Both the position numbers and the translations under genes were made by a program. Positions 34,701 through 44,550 of a DNA stretch of 64,000 bases are shown one piece after another. The notes below the pieces were generated by a model, which had not been told where the DNA came from, did not search any database, and saw nothing but the letters and a program-made list of their open reading frames with translations. The stretch's first letter is position 1. Each line of letters begins with the position of its first letter. Origin of the DNA: an uncultured Robinsoniella sp. (lineage in GTDB: Bacteria > Bacillota > Clostridia > Lachnospirales > Lachnospiraceae); contig UQGG01000020.1 of NCBI GenBank assembly GCA_900540475.1, forward strand, positions 1 through 64,000, written 5' to 3'.

Positions 34701-35221
34701 TCATACGTAAGATTAATAGTAATATAGGATGTATTGAAACCCATTAGAAAGACAGTAATTTTTGAGCAGTATAAGATTAATAGTAATATAGGATGTATTG
34801 AAACGAGATACGTGCACTCTTAGTTATCGTAGATAAGACAGATTAATAGTAATATAGGATGTATTGAAACCGTGAAACATCGAACGAAGGAAACGATAGC
34901 GAACCCGGATTAATAGTAATATAGGATGTATTGAAACGGAGCCACCGGACCGCAGGGTGCAAAAGGTGAACCGATTAATAGTAATATAAGATGTATTGAA
35001 ACTGTGAATCAGTTTGCAGAAATAATGAATCGAATTGGACTAATAGTAATATAGAATGTATTGAAACGTTTACGGTTCATATGCTCTCCGCCACATCGTA
35101 ACGATTAATATCAATATAGAATGTATTGAAATGCCAAAGGAAAATTCGTTATATACCCCACACAGCCTGTTACCTAAACAACTTAACTACCGATTAATAT
35201 CAATATAAAATACATTGAAAC
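31718..35221 (+). CRISPR. CRISPR array 1, about 54 repeats
   Basis: The 30-bp repeat starts GATTAATAGT and ends TATTGAAAC, typical of type I-B. By hand count there are about 54 repeats and 53 spacers of 34-38 bp. The first repeat is at 31718-31747 next to the leader. The last four, from about 34973, are increasingly degenerate (last 35192-35221), marking the old end. One repeat near 33472 begins GAATAATAG. A spacer is present twice (33699-33733 and 33895-33928). Transcription runs toward the cas genes. Confidence 0.97.
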
Positions 35222-35582
35222 TCAAGAGCACCACATCCATCTCTAAAAATATTCGAAATGATTATCAGTTGCATTAAAAAAAGAAATACCTATCATAATA
35301 AATAACATAAAAACCAGCCCACATATAATCTGAAGCAATCTAAAGATTCCCCAATTTATAAGATAAACCCCTAACAAATTCCCACTCAAAAATATCATTC
35401 GATAATTTAGTAAATAATTTGACAAAATATCCCATTTATAATATAATATTACTGTGAAAAATACACAAATAAAACAAAGAAATTTAAACCATATAGATCT
35501 AAAATTAATAACAATTTTATTAATAAATACCCAGATCCATATGACTTAGATTTACTTAATCAATGGGAGGAGTGAGTTACAA
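35222..35582 (+). promoter_or_regulatory. Consensus promoter of the cas operon
   Basis: TTGACA (35419-35424), 17 bp, TATAAT (35442-35447): a perfect sigma-A match. The 5' untranslated region is about 130 nt. On the minus strand 35243-35425 is part of an open hydrophobic frame of about 105 codons with no credible start. I treat it as chance or a relic. Confidence 0.75.
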
Positions 35583-36275
35583 TTGCTAGTTTTTGAATAC
35601 CAGCTTCGGATACGTCTTTTAGAGAATATGGACTATGCCAAAGCTACCGGAACAATCGCCTATTTCCTGGATAGTGCGCTTGGAAAAACAGATGAATTTC
35701 TGGAATTACATAATCGAAGAGAGTTTAAATATTATGTTTATGATCTTCCATATCCATGTGAGAAAGACGGAATTTATCAACAGGGCAAGATTTATGTTAT
35801 GAGGATTCGGACAGTTCGGCAGGAACTTGCGGAATATTTTTCGAATATACTGAGTCATCATTCGTCAAAAGAAATTGTGGGATTAAATGGCGAAATAAAA
35901 ATTATTCAGCAGAAAGTATTAGAAAAAATTTACACTTTAACACCAGTTGTGATAAAGACAGAATATGGTTACTGGCGGGATCAGATGAACGTACAGGAGT
36001 TTGAAAAACGTTTGAAGATTAATCTGGTTAAAAAATATAATCAGTTAATGGGGGAAAAACTTGATGAGGATTTTTCGCTTTATGATTATATTGAATTTAA
36101 AAATAAAGTGCCGGTACGTGTTCCTTATAAGGGAATTACTTTGTTAGGTGATAAGGTAAATATGATCGTATCGAAAAATCCATCGGCTCAAAAATTATGG
36201 TATATGGCGATAGGAACTGGAATAGGAGAAAATAATGCCCGAGGAGCGGGCTTTATTAATTATCGGTATTTGTAG
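35583..36275 (+). CDS. cas6: Cas6 CRISPR RNA endoribonuclease
   Basis: 230 residues. The N-terminus (LVFEYQLRIRLLENMDYAKA) forms the first ferredoxin-like strand, and the C-terminal glycine-rich loop GTGIGENNARGAGFINYR is the Cas6 signature. It cuts the array transcript within each repeat, leaving a repeat-derived tag on each crRNA. TTG start chosen because it keeps the first strand, with GGAGTGAG upstream; the next ATG would remove it. First gene of the interference operon, 15 bp before cas8b. Confidence 0.92.
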   Translation: MLVFEYQLRIRLLENMDYAKATGTIAYFLDSALGKTDEFLELHNRREFKYYVYDLPYPCEKDGIYQQGKIYVMRIRTVRQELAEYFSNILSHHSSKEIVGLNGEIKIIQQKVLEKIYTLTPVVIKTEYGYWRDQMNVQEFEKRLKINLVKKYNQLMGEKLDEDFSLYDYIEFKNKVPVRVPYKGITLLGDKVNMIVSKNPSAQKLWYMAIGTGIGENNARGAGFINYRYL

Positions 36276-36290
36276 CAAAGGGGTGATCAG

Positions 36291-38075
36291 GTGTTACAGG
36301 AAGCAATGGAAGTCTTCCGGCAGATGCTCCAGGAAAAAGGAGACAGGCTGGTACTGGATGAATATGTCCCTAAAGATGGTACCTATCGGATTATTAAGTT
36401 GACGGAAGATAGTTATAAAATCGAGAAAACATTAGATATCCGGTATGATAGAAAAAATGATGAAATAATTGGAAAAACAGATTCCATTTATGACCAGGTT
36501 TGCTATATGGATTATTATAGTAAACTCTTGGAAATGAATAAGCCGATTGATGCTAAGAAAATTATTCATTCAAACAATTATTTGTCATTGTGGATGAAAA
36601 AAGACAGTATTAAGGAGCAAAAATTAACAGAAGAGATTTTGGATTCTTATTATGAAACTTTAAAAAATCCGGAAATAAAATATGCCAAGAAGACAAAGGC
36701 AAAAGTATTATATGAAGCAACAGAAGAAGAATTGGGAAAACCCAATATTCAGCTTATAGAAAGAATTAGAAAATATGTTGCTGATAAAGATATTTGGGAA
36801 GACCTTAATTTTGATCAAAAGGATTACATAAAAATCTTTTTTGTTTTAGATAATTGGGAGGAAACGCAAGCGCTGTATCAATGTGAAGGCAGCCGTTACC
36901 TATATCCAAATATTTTTAATAATAATGATTTTAACGAAGTGGAATCAGGAAATATACTGGGATTACCAAATGATAATATGGGAATGAATGCAAAAAAACC
37001 TTATCTGGCAAACAAGACTAGAAAAGTAGCAGTTCCGTATCTTCTGGATAAAAACGAAGCTATTTTGCAGGCTAAATTATTTGATTATTTAATGGGATTT
37101 GCATCTAAAGGGAAGGTTAATATATACATCAATTCCGATCATTTGTGGTTTCGGGGATACTCGAATACAGAAGAGCCGCAGGGAATGCGAAATGGCTATT
37201 TTTTACGTCTTAAAAAAGGAAAAGAAGTTGAGATTCATCAGGGAGATATGATCAGTGATTATAATACAAAATTAACGCCACCATTTTGCTTGAAAAATGG
37301 TATTGGTATTCCTGATAAAACACTGGAAAAGTATGATATTCAATATAATACGTTCTATGATAAGCTTTGGAAAATGAAAGGAGTTATTGATCAAACTTTC
37401 TTTGAAAATAAGCTGTCAAACAATTTCTTTACAGAGGCAAAAGATATTCCGATTACGGATGGTGTGTTAAAAAGAATGCTTTTGGAAAGCAGAGATCGTC
37501 TTTTTGCATGGTTTTATAAGGGATGCGATGAAAATATAGCAGCTTTCCTGGATAAGATTTCAATAGATTTGATCATAAATTCAATTGGAAATGGAAGAGT
37601 TTTTCTGGCACAGAGGCAATTTAATTTGAGATGGTCACTGATCGATTATTTCAATAAGGATAGGGGGATGGAGTTAAAAATGGAGAATGTTAGAAAGCAG
37701 TTACGAGAAAAAATTGATCTGAAAGATGAGTGGGAATTTATGTCGGGAGAAGAGTTTGGCTACGCTGCAGGACAGATGGTTTCTTACCTGATTTCCAGAA
37801 GTAAGGCAAATAATAAACCGTCTTCTCTGGTCAATCCTTATCTTAATGCAAAAAATCATGATGTTATAAAACGAAGATTGTTACAGCTCTATAAGAAATA
37901 TAATTATGATATTTCCCATTATCCCGAAAATCGGGCAGAACAGATTTTTACACATATCATGAGTTATATACCGAAAGAAAATGAGGTACTGAACAAAGAA
38001 ATGATTGCAGCTGGGTTTACAGCTTCATCGCTCATTTACGTTAAGAAGAATCAGGAAGGTGGGGAAAAGTTATGA
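36291..38075 (+). CDS. cas8b: Type I-B Cas8b large subunit of Cascade
   Basis: A 594-residue protein in the position of the large Cascade subunit, between cas6 and cas7. It matches the TM1802/Csh1-like layout in length and charge, with a long N-terminal part and a helical C-terminal third. The large subunit is expected to recognise the PAM and recruit Cas3. GTG start with AAAGGGGTGATC upstream. Its last codons overlap the cas7 start by 4 bp. Sequence is divergent, so the subtype is assigned mainly from neighbours and repeat type. Confidence 0.85.
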   Translation: MLQEAMEVFRQMLQEKGDRLVLDEYVPKDGTYRIIKLTEDSYKIEKTLDIRYDRKNDEIIGKTDSIYDQVCYMDYYSKLLEMNKPIDAKKIIHSNNYLSLWMKKDSIKEQKLTEEILDSYYETLKNPEIKYAKKTKAKVLYEATEEELGKPNIQLIERIRKYVADKDIWEDLNFDQKDYIKIFFVLDNWEETQALYQCEGSRYLYPNIFNNNDFNEVESGNILGLPNDNMGMNAKKPYLANKTRKVAVPYLLDKNEAILQAKLFDYLMGFASKGKVNIYINSDHLWFRGYSNTEEPQGMRNGYFLRLKKGKEVEIHQGDMISDYNTKLTPPFCLKNGIGIPDKTLEKYDIQYNTFYDKLWKMKGVIDQTFFENKLSNNFFTEAKDIPITDGVLKRMLLESRDRLFAWFYKGCDENIAAFLDKISIDLIINSIGNGRVFLAQRQFNLRWSLIDYFNKDRGMELKMENVRKQLREKIDLKDEWEFMSGEEFGYAAGQMVSYLISRSKANNKPSSLVNPYLNAKNHDVIKRRLLQLYKKYNYDISHYPENRAEQIFTHIMSYIPKENEVLNKEMIAAGFTASSLIYVKKNQEGGEKL

Positions 38076-39028
38076 TGAATAAAAGAGTGTATGGTGTTTT
38101 AGGGATTTCATCCGTTATGGCAAACTGGAATGCAGATTTTTCAGGATATCCGAAAACGACTTCCGACGGATCAACTTTTGGAAGTGATAAGGCGCTGAAA
38201 TATCCAATGAAGAAGATGTGGGATAATCAGGGAAAACCCGTTGTTTACATTAAGTCCATGAGATTTGAGAAAGGGAAAAAGGGAGAAGTCTCTTTGATAC
38301 CCAGAAGTTTAAAAGAACGTTATGAACAGATATTTGATGTAGCAGATTTAAAAGACTGCAAAGATATAGAGTCGGTTCTTCGGAATTTATTCCATGCTGT
38401 AGATGTTAAGAATTTTGGTGCTACATTTGCAGAATCAGGTAATAATATTTCGATTACCGGTGCGGTGCAGATCGGTCAGGGATTCAATAAATATGATAAT
38501 ACAGATCCTCAGGAGCAGCCTATTCTATCCCCATTCCGTGATGCTTCAAAAGTGAAAGATGGTGAAGAAGCCAAGAACTCTACCCTTGGAACAAAAATAG
38601 TCAGTAATGAGGCTCACTATTTCTATCCATTTGTAATTAATCCCCTTGCATATAAGGAATTTGTGGAATTAGGGGTAACTGAAGGCTATACAGAGGAGGA
38701 TTATCAGAATTTTAAAGAGACTTCCATCGTTTCAGCGACGGCATTTGCTACAAATGCGAAAGCAGGGTGTGAAAATGAGTTTGCACTTTTTGTGGAAACA
38801 GAAGAAGATCTTTATCTGCCGTGTCTGTCCGAATATATTACCTTTGAGAAAAATGAAGATAAAAAAGATGAGAAAAATGTAATTCGATTAAATTGTTCAG
38901 AATTATTAAACAAGGTTAAGGACAAGGTTCAATCTATCGAAATATATTTTAATCCATATACAACGAAGTTAGAGGCAGATGTGGAAGGAGCACGTTATTT
39001 CAATATCATAACCCGGAAAGAGGTGTGA
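38072..39028 (+). CDS. cas7: Cas7 (Csh2-type) Cascade backbone
   Basis: A 318-residue protein with the Csh2/Cas7 features: RVYGVLGISSVMANWNADFS at the start, KNFGATFAESGNNISITGAV and QIGQGFNKYDNT in the middle. Several copies bind along the crRNA to form the Cascade backbone. ATGATG start overlapping cas8b by 4 bp. cas5 follows after 1 bp, so the three are translationally linked. Confidence 0.93.
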   Translation: MMNKRVYGVLGISSVMANWNADFSGYPKTTSDGSTFGSDKALKYPMKKMWDNQGKPVVYIKSMRFEKGKKGEVSLIPRSLKERYEQIFDVADLKDCKDIESVLRNLFHAVDVKNFGATFAESGNNISITGAVQIGQGFNKYDNTDPQEQPILSPFRDASKVKDGEEAKNSTLGTKIVSNEAHYFYPFVINPLAYKEFVELGVTEGYTEEDYQNFKETSIVSATAFATNAKAGCENEFALFVETEEDLYLPCLSEYITFEKNEDKKDEKNVIRLNCSELLNKVKDKVQSIEIYFNPYTTKLEADVEGARYFNIITRKEV

Positions 39029-39029
39029 T

Positions 39030-39734
39030 ATGGAAATTTTAAAATTCAGGTTAAAAGGTAAAAACGCCTTCTTTAAAGTACCTGAAGTGAATACCTACTA
39101 TTATTTTACTTATGGGAACATACATAAAGTAGCGCTTTTAGGCATGTTTGGTGCCATTATGGGGTATCAGGGATATGAGCACAAATACGAGCGTTATCCG
39201 GAATTCTATGAGAAGTTAAAGGATATCCAGATCTCTGTAATGCCGGAACCAAAACATGGGTATTTTCAAAAGAAAATTCAGTTTTACAATAATACAGTAG
39301 GATATGCTTCTCAGGAAATGGGCGGAAATCTAATTGTGAAAGAGCAGTGGCTGGAGCAGCCTGACTGGACAGTCTGTGTCCTGATCCAGGATCCGGAAAG
39401 TGAAAAACTGGCTGATTTTATGGCAAACAGGCGTTGTATTTACACTCCATATCTGGGTAGAAATAATCATCTGGCTGATATAGGAGAGGTTGAAATTGTA
39501 AATGCACAGACTGTAGCATGTGAGGAAAAGAATCTTCATAGTTTAGTGCCGGAAGATGTTGTTGAATTTGATCTGGATGAAATGACTTTTAAATATGGAG
39601 AATTTTTACCGGTAAGTTTAAAAAAGGCAACAAATCTGTATGATTTAAAGAAATTTATTCTGACCGACGCTGAAATGGTGCAGTGCAAAAAGGATGTTTA
39701 TCAGATCGGTGAAAAGAATATTGTTTTCTATTAG
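39030..39734 (+). CDS. cas5: Cas5b, crRNA 5'-handle binding subunit
   Basis: 234 residues of the RAMP superfamily: MEILKFRLKGKNAFFKVPEV gives the first beta strand, followed by GMFGAIMGYQGYEH, a conserved Cas5 glycine-rich segment. It caps the 5' end of the crRNA in Cascade. It is the last gene of the first cas block; an intrinsic terminator lies 73 bp after its stop. Confidence 0.9.
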   Translation: MEILKFRLKGKNAFFKVPEVNTYYYFTYGNIHKVALLGMFGAIMGYQGYEHKYERYPEFYEKLKDIQISVMPEPKHGYFQKKIQFYNNTVGYASQEMGGNLIVKEQWLEQPDWTVCVLIQDPESEKLADFMANRRCIYTPYLGRNNHLADIGEVEIVNAQTVACEEKNLHSLVPEDVVEFDLDEMTFKYGEFLPVSLKKATNLYDLKKFILTDAEMVQCKKDVYQIGEKNIVFY

Positions 39735-39806
39735 TGAATCATAAATTTTTGGAAATCTGGTTTGTCAGACATTCAACTTAAATTTAATTGGTTGCAGGTA
39801 AGGAGG

Positions 39807-39856
39807 AAACCGCAGGGTATAGGAGGATCATTCTATATTCTGCGGTTTTTATTTGT
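39807..39856 (+). terminator. Intrinsic terminator between cas5 and cas3
   Basis: AAACCGCAG (39807-39815) and CTGCGGTTT (39840-39848) form a perfect 9-bp stem, with an inner TATAG/CTATA pair, followed by TTATTTG. It should reduce or stop read-through from cas5 into cas3. Confidence 0.75.
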
Positions 39857-39865
39857 TATGACATA

Positions 39866-40028
39866 TTAGCGTGTTTGAAAATTCATTCCCGCCATCTGCA
39901 CGCCCCACTTAGCGGCATATTTGCACTGAATTCAGGTTTCGTAGCCCGCTGCGCGCCCTTCATTCGGGACAAATCTCCCACAAAGTGTGACGTACAGCTG
40001 CCAGAAAGCAATTTTAAAACATGCTTTA
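39866..40028 (+). repeat. Dispersed ~160-bp element inside the cas locus
   Basis: GCGTGTTTGAAAATTCATTCC at the left and CAGAAAGCAATTTTAAAACATGCTTTA at the right match the copy at 27742 over nearly all positions. It fills the gap between the cas5 terminator and cas3. The small open frames overlapping it are translations of the repeat. Confidence 0.8.
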
Positions 40029-40108
40029 GGAGATATAAGTGAAAATAATAAAAGATAATGTAAGAGATGAAATAGACTTTAAATTAAACATAAAATAGGG
40101 AGGCAGTT

Positions 40109-42652
40109 ATGGCTTGTTTTATTAAAATGGAAGAAATAATAGATGCAGATTATCCATTGTATGCACACTGGAAGGATGATGCTGATAAAGAAACGCTAAA
40201 AGAACACCTGAACCGATGCCAGAAATATTTTGAGCTGCTGGAAACTGAAAAAGGTTTGTCAAATGTAATTGAGCGGTTTGCGCTGCAGCTTATTCCAAAT
40301 GCCACAAGTGAAATACTTGGTTTTATTTATAAAATGTTTTGCCAGGTAATTATATTTCATGATTTTGGAAAAATTAATCCGGCATTTCAAAAACAGAAAA
40401 TGAAAAATTTGCAGGTGCCGGTAAAGGTTCTGGATGGATTGTCTGGAGCGGATCATTCCTTATTTTCTTCAATCCTTTATTTAGATTATTTTTTAGAACA
40501 GATTGAAAAAAGCGGTTATTCTAAAAAGGACAGGAGTATGTTGATCGTTTTGGCGTGGATGAATGCATATATCATATCAAGACATCATAGTGATTTGGAG
40601 AAAATGGAAGATTTTATATCAAAATTTCAGGATAAGGAAGGGGAAATCGGATATCTGCTGAATGTCCTGGAAAAATTCGGACTGCAGGGATTTCACGGGT
40701 TACGCAGTCTGTCCGGTGATTCTATCTCAAAGAGTTTTCATAAATATTCGAATGTAAAGCAAAGACTGAGCCGGGACCAGGATATTGTCTGCTTTTTTTA
40801 TATGCGATACTTATATTCCGCATTGGTTGCGTGCGACTATTATGCCACAACCGAGTACATGGAAAATGTGCAGATCAAAGAATTTGGAACCATTCAATGT
40901 GCAGATACATTTCGAGAACCCTATGAAAATTCAGAGTTGTACCAAAATATACGGAAATATGAAAAAAACAATAGTAACGGAGGAAAGAAGACGACCGGGA
41001 AACAGAGTGAAATTAATAATATGAGAAGTGAAATGTTCCTGGAGGCAGAGAAAACATTGCATAAATATCCGGAGGAATCCATTTATTTTCTGGAAGCCCC
41101 TACGGGTAGCGGTAAAAGTAATACGGCAATGAATTTGGGATTTCAATTGTTAGATAAAGGGAAAAAAATATTCTATATCTATCCATTCAATACGCTTGTT
41201 GAACAAAACAGAATAAATTTGCAGGAAATATTCAGAGATAAAAAGGTGCAGGATCAGATTGTAGTGGTGAATTCTTTAAATCCTATAACCGGAAAGGGAA
41301 ATGTCTCTGAGGACTCGAAAGACTATTATCAAAATGCGTTACTGGACCGGCAGTTTTTGAATTATCCATTTATACTATCAACCCATGTAAGCTTTTTTGA
41401 AACTCTTTTTGGAAATAAAAAGGAAGCGATATTTTCTTTTTTGCAGCTCACGGATAGTATAGTAATCCTAGATGAAATTCAAAGTTATAAGAATACCATA
41501 TGGGCAGAAATAATGATTTTTCTGCGTGCCTGTTCGAAACTTCTCGGAATGAAAATCATTATCATGTCTGCTACTTTGCCGGGGCTTGATATTCTGGATG
41601 GCGGGGAAGGAACGGTGACAAGGCTGATTGAAGATCGTAAAAAATATTTTAACCATCCGCGGTTTCAGAACCGGGTTACGGTTTCCTATGATTTGTTAAA
41701 TGAGAAAATGACGATGGACCGTTTAATGCAGCAGGTAATCGATAAAAGCATGCCGGATAAGAAAATCTTGGTAACATTTATTAAAAAAGATTCTGCTTAT
41801 GAGTTTTACGATTATTTATGCAATAATGATGAGTTATCGGTACCTGTTTCCCTTATCACGGGAGATGATTCTATGTATGAAAGAGAGAAGATCTTAAAGC
41901 CGATTCGGGAAAAAAAGATTTCCGGCATGATCCTGGTCTCTACGCAGGTAATTGAGGCTGGTGTGGATATCGATATGGATCTTGGATTTAAAGACATCTC
42001 CAAGCTGGATAGTGAAGAACAGTTTCTGGGGCGCATTAACCGTTCCTGTAAAAGAGAAGATGCGGTGGTTTACTTCTTTGACCTGGATCGGGCAGATAGA
42101 ATTTATGGACAGGATTATCGAATGGATGAATCATTTACGCTTATTGCACCAGATATGAGAGCGATATTAAAGGAGAAGGAATTTGGAAAATATTACAAAG
42201 GGGTTCTGGAAGTATTAAAACGCCAAAGGAATGACAGCACTTCCACAGAGGGGCTGGATCACTTTTTTGATGAAACTGTAAAATATCTGGACAGTCCGGG
42301 AATAGCAAAACGCATGAAATTAATAGATGAAAACAATTGGAATATGAGTATAGTAATCTGCAGAACACTGGAATGTGAAGATGGAAGTATGTTAGACGGA
42401 TGGAATTTATGGGAACAGTATGAAATGCTGCTTCGCAACAGGACGATGGAATTCTCGGAAAAGCAGGTGAAATTATCAGACGTAAGAAGCAAACTAAATA
42501 ATTTCATCTATCAGGTAAAGTGGAATCCAAATCTAAATTATAGCGGTGTTTTGGGGGAATTATACTGTATTCAGGATGGCGAAATTTACTTTGAAAATGG
42601 TAAATTAAATCGAAAAAAGTTAGAATCTGAAGGGGTATTATTTGTGGACTAA
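40109..42652 (+). CDS. cas3: Cas3 helicase-nuclease with fused HD domain
   Basis: 847 residues. The HD nuclease is N-terminal (HD at residues 84-85 in IIFHDFGKINPAFQ, with another His in GADHS, 116). The SF2 helicase carries Walker A EAPTGSGKSN (329-338), DEIQ (455-458), SAT (487-489) and motif VI QFLGRINRSCKRE. It unwinds and degrades the DNA marked by Cascade. It begins the second cas block, so its expression may be separate from Cascade. AGGGAGG precedes the ATG. Confidence 0.95.
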   Translation: MACFIKMEEIIDADYPLYAHWKDDADKETLKEHLNRCQKYFELLETEKGLSNVIERFALQLIPNATSEILGFIYKMFCQVIIFHDFGKINPAFQKQKMKNLQVPVKVLDGLSGADHSLFSSILYLDYFLEQIEKSGYSKKDRSMLIVLAWMNAYIISRHHSDLEKMEDFISKFQDKEGEIGYLLNVLEKFGLQGFHGLRSLSGDSISKSFHKYSNVKQRLSRDQDIVCFFYMRYLYSALVACDYYATTEYMENVQIKEFGTIQCADTFREPYENSELYQNIRKYEKNNSNGGKKTTGKQSEINNMRSEMFLEAEKTLHKYPEESIYFLEAPTGSGKSNTAMNLGFQLLDKGKKIFYIYPFNTLVEQNRINLQEIFRDKKVQDQIVVVNSLNPITGKGNVSEDSKDYYQNALLDRQFLNYPFILSTHVSFFETLFGNKKEAIFSFLQLTDSIVILDEIQSYKNTIWAEIMIFLRACSKLLGMKIIIMSATLPGLDILDGGEGTVTRLIEDRKKYFNHPRFQNRVTVSYDLLNEKMTMDRLMQQVIDKSMPDKKILVTFIKKDSAYEFYDYLCNNDELSVPVSLITGDDSMYEREKILKPIREKKISGMILVSTQVIEAGVDIDMDLGFKDISKLDSEEQFLGRINRSCKREDAVVYFFDLDRADRIYGQDYRMDESFTLIAPDMRAILKEKEFGKYYKGVLEVLKRQRNDSTSTEGLDHFFDETVKYLDSPGIAKRMKLIDENNWNMSIVICRTLECEDGSMLDGWNLWEQYEMLLRNRTMEFSEKQVKLSDVRSKLNNFIYQVKWNPNLNYSGVLGELYCIQDGEIYFENGKLNRKKLESEGVLFVD

Positions 42653-42673
42653 TAGAAGTGGGGGGAAGAGAAA

Positions 42674-43165
42674 ATGCAGGTAAATGGAACTTTAATTAAT
42701 TATTATTTTCACTGCAGACGCCAGTGCTACCTACATGGAAATCGTTTGAATCTGGAAGATAACAGTGAGATTGTAATGATTGGGAAAGCGATACATGAAG
42801 AGAAAGCGCAGGGGAAGGATACAGAAATCGCAATAGAGAATATCAGACTGGATAAATTAACGGCTGAGTACTTGACAGAAGTTAAAAAATCAGATGCAGA
42901 TATGGAAGCCAGCCGCTGGCAGCTGCTATATTATCTCAAGGTATTAAAAGAGAAAGGCATAGTACGAAAAGGAAAGTTAGAGTTTGTGGAAAAAAAGCAA
43001 ACCAATAAAAAGATTGTAATGGTAGAGCTTGGAGCCGAAGAAGAACAAAAATTAGAACAGTACATAAAAGAGATTGAGGCATTGCTGGAAAGTGATGTCG
43101 TGCCGGAAGGAATTGGGAAATCCCAGTGTAAAAAGTGTGCTTATTATGAATATTGTTTTATTTAG
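42674..43165 (+). CDS. cas4: Cas4 exonuclease for spacer acquisition
   Basis: 163 residues, RecB-like. Four cysteines for a 4Fe-4S cluster are visible: Cys in FHCRRQCYLHG near the start and CKKCAYYEYC at the C-terminus. A GKAIHE motif and EVKKSD..ASRWQLLYYL match the nuclease core. Cas4 trims prespacers and sets PAM choice with Cas1-Cas2. AGTGGGGGGAAG precedes the ATG. 96 bp separate it from cas1. Confidence 0.93.
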   Translation: MQVNGTLINYYFHCRRQCYLHGNRLNLEDNSEIVMIGKAIHEEKAQGKDTEIAIENIRLDKLTAEYLTEVKKSDADMEASRWQLLYYLKVLKEKGIVRKGKLEFVEKKQTNKKIVMVELGAEEEQKLEQYIKEIEALLESDVVPEGIGKSQCKKCAYYEYCFI

Positions 43166-43261
43166 ACCAGGGGAAATAGAGAATCCTTCAGGTATAGGCG
43201 GGTGCTGGCACAATGTTTTAAATAGGTTAAAGAAGTTCGGGATGAAACAAAGGAGGAAAAC

Positions 43262-44260
43262 ATGGGATCTACAAAATATTTAATGTCTATGGGAGAGTTG
43301 ACAAGAAAAGATAACTCACTATGCTTTCGGAAAAATGGTAAAAACATCTATATTCCGATTGAAAATACAAAAGAAATTTATTGCTTAAATGAGGTGTCTT
43401 TCAATACAAAACTATTGGATTTTTTCAGCCAAAATCAAGTGATCGTTCATTTCTTTAATTACTATGAAGGATACAGCGGCACCTTTTATCCAAAGAACCA
43501 TTATAATAGCGGACGCCTCATTGTCAGACAGGTAGAGGCGTATCATGAATCCAGAATGGAGATAGCAAAAGCGATTGTATATGGGATCGGTGTTAATATG
43601 GGGGAAGTATTATATCATTACTATAAGCATGATAAGAAAGAAGTTAAAGAGACGATAGACTGGCTGAAAAAAGAGTTTCCCAATCGGGTGAAGAGAGCGG
43701 AAACCCCTGCTGAATTAATGTCATATGAGGGCGAAGCATGGATTAAATTTTATGGGACTTTTAAATATTTTCTTCCGGAAGAATTTATTATGAATAAGAG
43801 AGTAAAGCGTCCGCCGGACAACCCAATCAATGCATTGATATCTTTTGGAAACACATTGCTGTATACAAAGACAATTTCGGCAATTTATCGGACGCACCTG
43901 GATCAAAGAATTAGCTATCTCCACGAACCGTCAGAAGGCCGGTTTTCATTAAGCCTTGACATGAGTGAAGTTTTTAAACCGGTCATCGTCTATAAAACCA
44001 TCTTTGATTTGGTCAATAACCGGCGTTTACAGGTAGAGAAGCATTTTGACAAAAAAGTAAATTACTGTCTTTTAAATGAAGACGGGCGCAAAATCTTTGT
44101 GGAAGCATTTGAACAACGTTTGGAATCAGTATTTTTACACCCAAGATTAAAAAGAAAAGTGAGCTATCGCACCGCTATAAAATTAGATTGCTATAAATTA
44201 ATTAAATTTGTATTAGAAGAAAAAGAATTTATACCATTCTCGCTGAAGGAGGGAATATGA
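43262..44260 (+). CDS. cas1: Cas1 integrase
   Basis: 332 residues of the I-B Cas1 type: MGSTKYLMSMGELTRKDNSL, a beta-rich N-terminal half, then the helical catalytic half with PPDNPINALISFGNTLLY and SYLHEPSEGRFSLSLDMSEV, where the conserved Glu, His and Asp/Glu metal ligands lie. It inserts new spacers at the leader end. AAAGGAGG precedes the ATG. Cas2 starts on its last codons. Confidence 0.96.
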   Translation: MGSTKYLMSMGELTRKDNSLCFRKNGKNIYIPIENTKEIYCLNEVSFNTKLLDFFSQNQVIVHFFNYYEGYSGTFYPKNHYNSGRLIVRQVEAYHESRMEIAKAIVYGIGVNMGEVLYHYYKHDKKEVKETIDWLKKEFPNRVKRAETPAELMSYEGEAWIKFYGTFKYFLPEEFIMNKRVKRPPDNPINALISFGNTLLYTKTISAIYRTHLDQRISYLHEPSEGRFSLSLDMSEVFKPVIVYKTIFDLVNNRRLQVEKHFDKKVNYCLLNEDGRKIFVEAFEQRLESVFLHPRLKRKVSYRTAIKLDCYKLIKFVLEEKEFIPFSLKEGI

Positions 44261-44550
44261 TGAAAAAACAACTATCTTATAATTATGCTTTTGTGTTCTA
44301 TGATGTAAATGAAAAAAGAGTCCAAAAGGTATTTAAAGTATGTAAGAAATATTTATCACATTTCCAATACTCCGTATTCCGAGGAGAAATAACGCCATCA
44401 AAGTTAATTGAACTGAGAACGGATATTAATAAAGTAATTAACAAAGAAGAGGATTTTGTTTGCATCATTAAATTAATGAATGATAATGTGTTTGGAGAGG
44501 AGATTTTAGGAAAGCGAGATCAATCGACGGGAGAAGATTTGATCTTATAA
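44257..44550 (+). CDS. cas2: Cas2, partner of Cas1
   Basis: 97 residues with the ferredoxin fold pattern YAFVFYDVNEKRVQKVFKVC (Asp in the first strand), then YSVFRGEITPSKLIELR. It dimerises to bridge two Cas1 dimers. The ATGATG start overlaps cas1 by 4 bp. It is the last cas gene; array 2 starts 177 bp later. Confidence 0.95.
   Translation: MMKKQLSYNYAFVFYDVNEKRVQKVFKVCKKYLSHFQYSVFRGEITPSKLIELRTDINKVINKEEDFVCIIKLMNDNVFGEEILGKRDQSTGEDLIL

Noticed and set aside
35243..35540. Hydrophobic minus-strand frame of about 105 codons before cas6
   Set aside because: No start codon with a ribosome site, extreme A+T content and overlap with the cas promoter make chance likely.
39788..40042. 84-codon frame between cas5 and cas3
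   Set aside because: It runs through the terminator and the dispersed element; the same peptide appears at the 27.7-kb copy because the repeat is shared.
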